DNA of 7,921 nucleotides from Gammaproteobacteria bacterium (GTDB lineage Bacteria > Pseudomonadota > Gammaproteobacteria > Enterobacterales > Psychrobiaceae). The notes beneath the pieces were generated by a model. That model searched no databases. It worked only from the letters and a program-made list of their open reading frames with translations, and was not told the DNA's origin. Below, in pieces: positions 1 to 7,919 of the stretch. The translations under genes were made by a program, and so were the position numbers. How positions within the stretch are numbered: the first letter of the stretch is position 1; each line of letters opens with the position of its first letter. Location: assembly GCA_013214885.1 (NCBI GenBank), contig JABSRS010000035.1:1-7921 (forward strand), given 5' to 3'.

Positions 1-162
1 CGATTGAGTAATAGCCAGCTATTGGGATTGAGAGCAACGATGTAATCGTTTATTTTAGCCAGTACGGGTGATCAGGTTATTGTCGGAATTGGTATAAGTA
101 ACCACGATGAACTTAGTAAAATGACTACGCTGATTGGCTCTGTTGTGCGTAGCAACAATTAA
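1..162 (+). pseudogene. Possible broken 3' end of a convergent plus-strand gene
   Basis: Plus-strand frame 1 is open from the window edge to a TAA at 43-45 and again to a TAA at 160-162. The second part encodes 38 residues including GDQVIVGIGISN and ends in a helix-like DELSKMTTLIGSVV stretch. Most of its codons begin with a purine, as real coding sequence tends to. No usable start codon lies between 45 and an ATG at 121, so an intact small gene is unlikely. It could be the tail of a gene disrupted by one nonsense change (for example CAA to TAA), or a sequencing error. Frame 3 is also open over 15-68, so a frameshift is another option. I do not recognise the family, and it may be chance. The frame would end 28 bp from the convergent kinase stop at 191-193. 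Confidence 0.3.
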
Positions 163-190
163 GCTGAACATAGCTGATATTATTGATAGT

Positions 191-3100
191 CTAATATTTC
201 CATTGATGAAGTTTAAATCGTATTATAAATTCAACCCCTTGCCCTTCGATACTGTTACAAACAATTGTCCCATTTAGGGTGTTGGTCACTATATTATAAA
301 TAATGTTTAACCCTAAACCACTACCGCCATGCTCTCGATTAGTGGTAAAGAACGGTTCGAAAATTTTTGATATATTATTACTTGAAACGCCCTGACCGTC
401 ATCTTGGTAGTTAATAGTAATATCATCATTCTCTCGCTCAACCACAATGGTAATTAACCCCGATTCATTATGAGGGTAGCCGTGAATGTTCGAGTTAATT
501 AACAAGTTAGAAATAATTTGAGAAATTGCTCCTGGATAACTATCGATAACCAATACGGGATCACAATGAACTTGAATTTCAACCCGTGATTTTTTTGTAA
601 TAAAACGAATGCTTAGTAAGATCTCTTGAATGTACTGATTAATATTGAAGGAACGGCGCTCACCAGAGCTTTGATCGACCGATATTTGCTTAAAACTACG
701 TACCAAGTCAGCTGTACGCTCTAAATTTCGATTAATGATTTCGGCAGCTTGAATCGATGATTTTAAATAACGTTCGAAGTCTCGCTGTGACATTTTCTGC
801 TGCTGATATTTAAATTCCAACTGCCGGGTTATTTCAATAAAGTGGGTAATTGCAGTTAGCCCAATCCCGACAGGGGTATTAATTTCATGTGATACTCCTG
901 CCACTAACCCGCCCAAGCTGGCCATTTTTTCTGATTGTACTAACTGAGCATGGGCTTGGTTTAGCTCAACAATTGACAACTCCAACTCAATGTTGGTTTG
1001 TTCTATTTGTTTTTTTGCATGCGATAATTTTTTAAACACAATAAATAAGCCGAATAATATACCAAAGAAAACCGCCATCATGTTGTACAACACCCGATAG
1101 TCGATAGCCGTAGTCACTTTGCTCTGGAGCCAATTATGCCTAATTTTTTGATGCTGCTCAGGAGAGATCGAGCTAATCACTTTATTCATAATTGACAAGA
1201 GTATCGGATTATCATGTTGGACTAACATCCGATGTGATAATTCATAATCGAGTAAACCAACAATTTTCAAATCTGAAAACTCATTTTCTAACCGATAAGC
1301 TGCAACGGCCAAATGCCCAACAAAGGCATCAGCCTCGCCACTTTGAACTAAGTTCAGGGCTTCCCTTTCATTTTTAGTTTCAATGATTAACACATCGGGA
1401 TAGTTTGTTGCCATATATTTAAACGAAGCGTAACCACTTGGAATAGCGAATGTTTTATCTTTAATCTCAAAAATGCTTTCGACATAACCACCTCTATTAT
1501 CCATTACTATCGCCAGGCTAAAGCTTGCATACTCAACTGACACACCGCCTGTGAGACCTAAGAATGAGTCATCAACCACACTGGGGAGAATATCTATCTC
1601 GCGGTTATTAAATAATGTGAGCACCTCGGTCCAAGAATTGGCGACAACATACTTAAATTCAATGCCCGTTCTTTTTTCAATAATTGTCATATAATCGGCG
1701 ATTAGTCCCTCAATTTCCTGCCCCTTAAAAAAAACCAGAGGCTCCCAGTTAATCTCTGAATAAGTCACAATGGGGTGAGTCATCAGATAGTTTCGCTCTT
1801 TTGGAGTAAATTCAACACTCCGCCCAAAATAATTAAGCCGTTGATATAGGTCCCAAATATCAAGATAGTTTTCTTGTGATTTAAAAAAACCAATATCGGG
1901 GATTAAATTACTCGAAGCTAATTGTTTGATGACCTGTTGATCATCAAAAAAGACTTTAACAAAACCAACCTTGGCCGTGCCACCAGACACCATATGATAA
2001 CTGTTCGCTTGCTTATAAAAACGCGTGCGTGTGCCCGCTGAGCCATAAATCATTGCCACATTATTATAAACCTCGACTCGAGAGATATAAGGTAAACTAT
2101 CTATTAAATCAATTAATTGCTTTAATAGATCAATATCTTCATCAAATATCAATTTACTACTAAGCGATGAAATCAAGGATGTCACTTCAATTTTTTGGAC
2201 AATTATCCCTTGGTCATAGCCATTAATAATATGTTGATATTCACCGGTTTTCTTGAGGATTAATAAATTTTCATTAAAACGATCTCGAAGTTTTTTATCT
2301 CTAAAACCAACGGTTAATTGATTGCTCTGAGAGAAAATCGGGTGAAACTCAAACTGGGATAACGAACTGTAACCCTCTTTGGTCGCAAACCAATTAAAGA
2401 CTGTTTTATCTATAATTAAGACATCGACATCACCAGTCGTCAACCCCTTGAATTGCTGTTGCTGAAACGTAATTTCCTGATAATTAGCTGGACGAAACTG
2501 CGGTTCAAACAAAGCTGCATATTGTTGACCAAGATATTGATAGGCTTTGTCAAAGGCAATTATCGACTTACCCTTCAAGTCATCGATACTCCTAATTTTC
2601 AGGGCATCTCGCTTACGAGAGACCGCGACATTATTAAATGAAATAAAGTCATCAGAATAATAATAACGATCTTTTTTGGCCGAAACCCCTACCGCCACAT
2701 CAACATCAGGGTGGCTGTCTAGAGCTTGCTCCAGCTTTGCGCTAGATAAATTAATTGCACTGGTGATCTGCGTCGAATCCATCGCGAAGATTCGACTGAC
2801 TATGTCAAACTCAATCCCTTTAACCCGCTTGCTATTTAAGGTGTATGGATCTCGTCCAGTAGCCAATGCAAGTTTTAAGGACTGTTTAGATTCGTGACTC
2901 CCTAACCACTTTTCAGTGATGCTACTAAGTTGTGCCTTACTAATACTATAAAGCGACTTATTTAAAATTGAATGCAACAATGGATTATTGAGTTGTGAGT
3001 AAAAGTGCAATGACTGTGATGGGATGTCGACTTGCCTCACCGATTTTACGCCTTGGACTAAGCCATTAATTAACAGTTCACTCATGACAATATCAATACT

Positions 3101-3217
3101 AAAAATAGCATCTACCTCATCATTTAAAAGTTTAGTGAGCGAATGTTGAGTATTTAACGCGGTGACTATTTTTATCTGTGGAAACTTCTGTTTAATGGTA
3201 CTGTTCAGCGCATCGCC
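191..3217 (-). repeat. Copy 1 of a diverged tandem gene duplication
   Basis: Residues 399-1406 of the downstream kinase align with the whole visible part of the upstream kinase. Offsets between anchor residues (R520/R122, P774/P376, W889/W492, Y1109/Y712, H1175/H928, N1306/N1059, D1338/D1091, G1362/G1115) are constant apart from one single-residue gap and one 150-residue insertion. The copy certainly continues past 3217, but its partner there lies outside the window. Synonymous positions differ widely, so this is an old duplication rather than a recent one. Confidence 0.9.
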
Positions 3218-4411
3218 GTCAATGACTGCCAATCTCAAGCCATTGAGATCCACCATGCTATTTATATGATGATCGTGGGGTTTAATAAAAATGGAGTAGC
3301 TCAAATCAAAATAGCCGTCGCCATACAAACCGGTCTTTTCTCGCAATTTAGTATAAAAAGTGGCTGGTAATAGATCTATTTTTTGTTGTGAAAAATGATC
3401 GAGCTGCTCGATCCAGTTTTCCTTTTTAGCCATAAAAATCAATCCTGAAATATCAGAAATCGTTTGTAACACATCACCTAAAATACCACTAACATCGCCT
3501 TGTTCAGTAGCGAATATAATAGGTTTCCAAGGCTCAACACCCACAACCACAGTCGGATTATTAACGATATACTCACGCTCTTGCTGAGTGAAAATAGATT
3601 GTTTGTTGCGGGTTATTTGCCATTTTGACGCTAATGCTGTCAGCTCCACCTGACTAATGGCATTGATGCCCTTGGTAATAATGTTCCCGATCATTGGATG
3701 CTTTTTGGTCGTGCCTATTGATAGTTCCCCCGCTTTAGTAAAAATCGAGTCAACAATTTTTAACTGGTATTGTTCCAAGAATTCAATATTAGGCAGAGCA
3801 AATATAGCGGCGTCACTTTCCCCTGCGCTAATGCTCTTAAATGCTTGTTCGGTTGTTTCGACATAGACCAGCTTAGCATCAGGCATATTGTCAATAATTG
3901 ATTCAGTCATAATATGATGCTTGAAGCCCACGATTGTTTTATGGCTTAAATCAGTAAAATTGATGATGTCATTATTGGATTTTTTGACAATAATTTCATG
4001 GGTGGAGTAGTGATATATCGGTGAATAATCGATGTATTTAGAGCGCTCTTTAGTCCAAGATAATGAGAAAACTCCACCTAAATCGCCACTAATAACATCA
4101 AGTAAAGCGTCTGACCATACTGGATAAATCTTGATGGTGATATTGGTTTTAAGTTTTTTATTGATCAGGTTGAGCAGATCAATATTAAATCCAACCTGAT
4201 TGCTATTTTTATCTTGATAGCTAAATGGCGCCCAATTTAGCACACTACCGATCTGAACAATCGGATGAGATATCAACCACTGCTGCTCGAGTTTAGTTAA
4301 CGTATTGACTTTTTCTTTATTTGTGACTTGAGTGAAGGTATTGGGATCAGTGACGATTAACCAACTAACCAGTATTGCAATCATTAATCCAAAGAGAATT
4401 TTAAGTTTCAT
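191..4411 (-). CDS. BvgS/EvgS-like multi-Venus-flytrap sensor histidine kinase, complete, no PAS domain
   Basis: This is a membrane sensor kinase expected to bind small ligands in the periplasm and autophosphorylate a cytoplasmic histidine. Residues 5-21 form a hydrophobic N-terminal segment without an obvious cleavage site, so it is a signal anchor or signal peptide. Four SBP_bac_3-like modules follow at about 43-266, 277-505, 509-733 and 867-1096. Modules 1, 2 and 4 start with an LT/FT-x-x-E-x-x-(W/Y)-(L/I) lead-in of the kind seen in EvgS/BvgS. A small alpha/beta domain (about 737-835) separates modules 3 and 4. One TM helix (about 1108-1128) leads into a short coiled coil, HisKA with His1175 (SHEINTPVG), and HATPase with N1306, D1338-G-Q-G and the G2 box G1362-G-S-G-L-G. 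All catalytic boxes look intact. There is no PAS, receiver or HPt domain. The ATG at 4411 is supported by the membrane segment straight after it and by an AGGG element nine bases upstream. The gene lies 31 bp after a paralogous kinase, probably in the same operon. Ligand and cognate regulator are unknown. Confidence 0.95.
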   Translation of the reverse strand: MKLKILFGLMIAILVSWLIVTDPNTFTQVTNKEKVNTLTKLEQQWLISHPIVQIGSVLNWAPFSYQDKNSNQVGFNIDLLNLINKKLKTNITIKIYPVWSDALLDVISGDLGGVFSLSWTKERSKYIDYSPIYHYSTHEIIVKKSNNDIINFTDLSHKTIVGFKHHIMTESIIDNMPDAKLVYVETTEQAFKSISAGESDAAIFALPNIEFLEQYQLKIVDSIFTKAGELSIGTTKKHPMIGNIITKGINAISQVELTALASKWQITRNKQSIFTQQEREYIVNNPTVVVGVEPWKPIIFATEQGDVSGILGDVLQTISDISGLIFMAKKENWIEQLDHFSQQKIDLLPATFYTKLREKTGLYGDGYFDLSYSIFIKPHDHHINSMVDLNGLRLAVIDGDALNSTIKQKFPQIKIVTALNTQHSLTKLLNDEVDAIFSIDIVMSELLINGLVQGVKSVRQVDIPSQSLHFYSQLNNPLLHSILNKSLYSISKAQLSSITEKWLGSHESKQSLKLALATGRDPYTLNSKRVKGIEFDIVSRIFAMDSTQITSAINLSSAKLEQALDSHPDVDVAVGVSAKKDRYYYSDDFISFNNVAVSRKRDALKIRSIDDLKGKSIIAFDKAYQYLGQQYAALFEPQFRPANYQEITFQQQQFKGLTTGDVDVLIIDKTVFNWFATKEGYSSLSQFEFHPIFSQSNQLTVGFRDKKLRDRFNENLLILKKTGEYQHIINGYDQGIIVQKIEVTSLISSLSSKLIFDEDIDLLKQLIDLIDSLPYISRVEVYNNVAMIYGSAGTRTRFYKQANSYHMVSGGTAKVGFVKVFFDDQQVIKQLASSNLIPDIGFFKSQENYLDIWDLYQRLNYFGRSVEFTPKERNYLMTHPIVTYSEINWEPLVFFKGQEIEGLIADYMTIIEKRTGIEFKYVVANSWTEVLTLFNNREIDILPSVVDDSFLGLTGGVSVEYASFSLAIVMDNRGGYVESIFEIKDKTFAIPSGYASFKYMATNYPDVLIIETKNEREALNLVQSGEADAFVGHLAVAAYRLENEFSDLKIVGLLDYELSHRMLVQHDNPILLSIMNKVISSISPEQHQKIRHNWLQSKVTTAIDYRVLYNMMAVFFGILFGLFIVFKKLSHAKKQIEQTNIELELSIVELNQAHAQLVQSEKMASLGGLVAGVSHEINTPVGIGLTAITHFIEITRQLEFKYQQQKMSQRDFERYLKSSIQAAEIINRNLERTADLVRSFKQISVDQSSGERRSFNINQYIQEILLSIRFITKKSRVEIQVHCDPVLVIDSYPGAISQIISNLLINSNIHGYPHNESGLITIVVERENDDITINYQDDGQGVSSNNISKIFEPFFTTNREHGGSGLGLNIIYNIVTNTLNGTIVCNSIEGQGVEFIIRFKLHQWKY

Positions 4412-4442
4412 AAGTTAGCACCCTGACAACTTTAATTACGTA
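4412..4442 (-). promoter_or_regulatory. Short intergenic spacer with ribosome binding site for the downstream kinase
   Basis: These 31 bases separate the TGA of the upstream kinase from the ATG of the downstream one. On the minus strand a CAGGG element (4421-4425) sits nine bases before the ATG, a plausible though not perfect Shine-Dalgarno site. The spacer shows no hairpin with a T-run and is too short for a separate promoter with its leader. The simplest reading is one transcript covering both genes. Confidence 0.65.
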
Positions 4443-7400
4443 TCAAACTATTACAATTGGCTTAAATTCAATAGTAAATTCAGTGCCAAATCCAGATTCA
4501 CTATGACATTCAATTTTTCCATTTAATCGATTAATCACAATATTATAAATTATATTTAGCCCAAGTCCCGAGCCGCCATGCTCACGATTTGTGGTAAAGA
4601 ATGGATCAAATATTTTACTTAAATTATCCTTTGGCACGCCTATTCCGTCATCTTTATATTGTAATATCACCGTGTCGCCCTGTCGATGAACTGTTATATT
4701 AATGAGACCTGTTTCGTTATTTGGATACGCATGAATAGTGGAATTAATGAGTAAATTAGTAATAATTTGAGAAATAGCTCCTGGGTAACTGTCAATCTCT
4801 AGTTCCTCATCACACTTCACCGCGATTTCAGCCTTAGACTTCTTCATAATATGGTTAATACTAAGCAGTATTTCATAGATATATTCTGACACGTTAAATA
4901 CGCGACGCTCGTCAGAGCTTTGGTCAACCGAGATTTGCTTAAAGCTCCTAACAAGTTCAGCGGTTCGCTCGAGATTACGATTAATAATGCTGGCGGCCTC
5001 AATCGAGGAAACTAAGTAATTATCAAAATCCTTTTCAGACATTTTTTTCTGCCGATGTTTTTGCTCAAGCTGACGGGTAATTTCGACAAAATGGGTAATG
5101 GCGGTTAAACCAATACCCACTGGAGTATTTATTTCATGGGCAACGCCAGCGACTAGCCCACCCAAACTGGCCATTTTTTCTGACTCAACCAGCTTTTTTT
5201 GTGTTTGTTGTAGATCTAGAATGGAGTTGTTTAATTCTAAATTAATAGATTCCAACTCATTATTTCTAGCTAGAATTTGTTGCTCGAGTAATTTTTTGTC
5301 GCCGATGTCTCGCCACACCACATGATTTAATTCTTGCTGGTTGAGCTTGATAAACGTCATGACTATTTCAAGCCAAACGTCTATCCCTTGTTTGTTTCGA
5401 TGGACCCACTCAAAGCGATGGTGCCCCTGCCGATGACAGAGCTCTTCAATAATTAGATATTTTTCTTTAGAGGATTGACCGTCAGGCTGTAACAGTGGTG
5501 ATATTCCAAAAATACTGCTATTTAATAGTTCTGTTTTAGAATCAAAACCCAGCATCTTTAATGCTGAACTATTACAGTCAATAAACATGTGATCGCTCAT
5601 TAGCAGTAAACCGTCGGATGTTTCATAGAACAAGGTTTCAAAAACATCTTTTTGCTCTTCGAGCTCAATCAGGGTTTTTCTCATTTTGTTGTTGGCTTGA
5701 TCAACTTGGTCTTTGGCATAAGACAGCTTCTTTATCACCACCAATATAATCATCAAAATGATCATAAAAAAACCAATTATTTGATATACCAGCCGATAAT
5801 CAACCGCGGTGGTAATATTCCCCTTAACCCAGCGTTGTTTGATTTCAAGATGCTGTTCAGGGGTTATTAAATTGATGGCTTTGTTAATAATCGCTAAAGC
5901 AGTTTGATCTTTTTGGTGTAATGTAACTCGGTGAGAGTATGAATTATCAAGCAAACCAACAATCTTCAAATCTGGGAAATAACTTTCTAACTGATGAACT
6001 ACCACCGCCAAATGGCCAATATATACATCAGCGTTGTGATCATTAACTAATATTAAAGCCTCTAATACACTATTAGTTTCAATAATTTTCAATTCAGGAT
6101 ATGACTCTTTTAAGAGCCTTAATGAAGAAAAATGTTGGGGTGCAGCAATAGTTTTTCCTGAAAGTTCATTAATATTACCGACAAAAGATTCACTATTTGG
6201 CATCACTATCGCAAATCTAAAATTGACGAATTCATCACTAACTATTCCTTGTTTAAGGCCCTTAGCAATATTTTCAGCACTAAAAACAGCATCAAGCAAC
6301 TTATTATTAAAAGAATCAATGACACTTTTCCAAGAATCGTGAGGGACATATTCAAACTCAATTCCTGTTACTTTGGTGATCAACGCCATATAATCGGCAA
6401 TTAAACCAGTGTATCGACCATTATTCACAATAGATAAAGGTCGCCAATTCACATCTGAAAACTTAAGTATGGGATTAGTCGATAAGTAGTTTAACTCTGA
6501 ATTTGTTAAGGTTAATTTTTGCTCTAGATAATCAAATCGTTGATAAATATTTTTAATATCGCGGGATTGTTTACTGTGTGAGAAAAAGCTAAATGGCGGA
6601 ATTAAACCTGTTAGATCAAGCTGAATAGCCACCTCATGTTGGTTTAAATAGACTTTAACAGTCCCCACCTTCGAAGTAATACCAGAAAGAAAGTCATAAC
6701 TGTCTTGCTGTTTTGGAAACTGATAAACTAACGACGATGATGAATAAAGCAAGCGGTCATCATTGTTATAGACTTCAATTTTATTGACATAGGGTAAGCT
6801 AGCCAGCAAGTCGACCAGCGGTTCAAGTTCATCTTTATTATTGTTAAATATAGGTTTGGCCACTAACGCCGAAATAAACGAGGTAAACTCGACAGTTTCA
6901 ACAACGTTACCCACAGCATACTCATCAATAATGTGGTCAAACTCACCGCTTTGCCTTAGTTTTTTTAAATTAAAATTAAACAAATCACGTACTGATTTAT
7001 CACGAAAAGCAACCCTAAAATTATTAGATTCTGGGAATATTTCGTGGATTGAAAAATCTTTAACATCTTTAAAACCAGCTTTGCGGATAAACCATTTAAA
7101 AATATTAATGTCGAGTACAATAACATCAACAGCCCCCGTCAGCAGCGCATCGATCTGAGCGATTTGTTCAACAACCTCTTGATACTGCATAGGAAAATCA
7201 TCAGAAGGAAAAAGTCGATTGTAATCGACACCCAAATAAACAGACGCGCCGGCAAAGGCTAATATTTTTTTATTGGCTAAATCGGTAATACTGGTGATGT
7301 TAAGTCGATCGGCTTGCCGTGAGATAGCCACATTTCTAAAAGTTATAAAATCATCAGAATAAAAAAATTGATCTTGTTGGGCTTTTACCGTAACCGTGAC

Positions 7401-7919
7401 ATCAAGTTGTTCATCATAAGCTAATGCGTGTGCTAACTGAGACAAAGGGAGGTTTTTAACATTACGAATTGCAATGCCACTTAACTCAAAGACCCTGGTT
7501 ATTAGGTCATACTCGATCCCTTTAAGGTATTGCTTATTAAGGGTGTATGGTTCACGCCCGATGCCAAATGCAATATTAACAGCTTGCTTAACTTTGACAG
7601 ATCCAATCCACTTATCAATGATTTTATTTTTTCTGGTGTTGCCAATACTTATCAAGGCTTTATTTAAAATAGAGTGGAGTAACGGCTGCTGTTTTCCTGA
7701 TAAAAAATGCATTGCTCTAGGCCGTAATCTAGTCTGCTGGATTGACTTTACACCTACAATCATTCGGTTGTGTATCACAAAGTTCATCACGATATCCAGT
7801 TCAAATATCGCATCGACCTCACCATTAACCAATAAGCTAAGACTGTCATCAGGATTATTGGTGGTGACAATATTAATAGTAGGGAATGCTGTTTCAATAA
7901 ACCAGATGCGGGCATCAGC
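4443..7919 (-). repeat. Copy 2 of the diverged tandem gene duplication, carrying the PAS insertion
   Basis: This is the partner of the copy at 191-3217, in the same orientation and longer by 150 codons. The extra 450 bp (5241-5690) encode the PAS domain and a coiled-coil segment. Over 96 residues around the phosphoacceptor histidine (4893-5180 here, 644-931 in the other copy) I count 16 amino-acid differences by eye; the periplasmic parts are clearly more diverged. Confidence 0.9.

Noticed and set aside
163..190. Possible bidirectional terminator between the convergent ends (an AGCT...AGCT inverted repeat spans 162-175)
   Set aside because: The stem is only four base pairs around a six-base loop with no T-run next to it on either strand, so it is not convincing.
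1124..4297. Flytrap modules as separate ABC-transporter binding proteins, or a frameshifted run of genes
   Set aside because: The frame is unbroken for 1406 codons, there are no internal signal peptides or hydrophobic segments between modules, and the paralogue has the same order.
4412..4442. Internal promoter before the downstream kinase
   Set aside because: The spacer is 31 bp and largely taken up by the ribosome binding site. A promoter inside the upstream coding sequence cannot be excluded, but I see no strong -35/-10 pair.
6841..7158. Plus-strand open frame of 105 codons, and seven shorter plus-strand frames inside the two kinase genes
   Set aside because: All lie antisense within clearly conserved kinase coding sequence, have no recognisable domain, and are not kept between the two paralogues.
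7830..7832. TTG at 7832 as the start of the upstream kinase
   Set aside because: The frame stays open to the window edge, and the 29 residues before the TTG align with the paralogue (for example FPTINIVT against FPQIKIVT). The true start lies beyond 7921.
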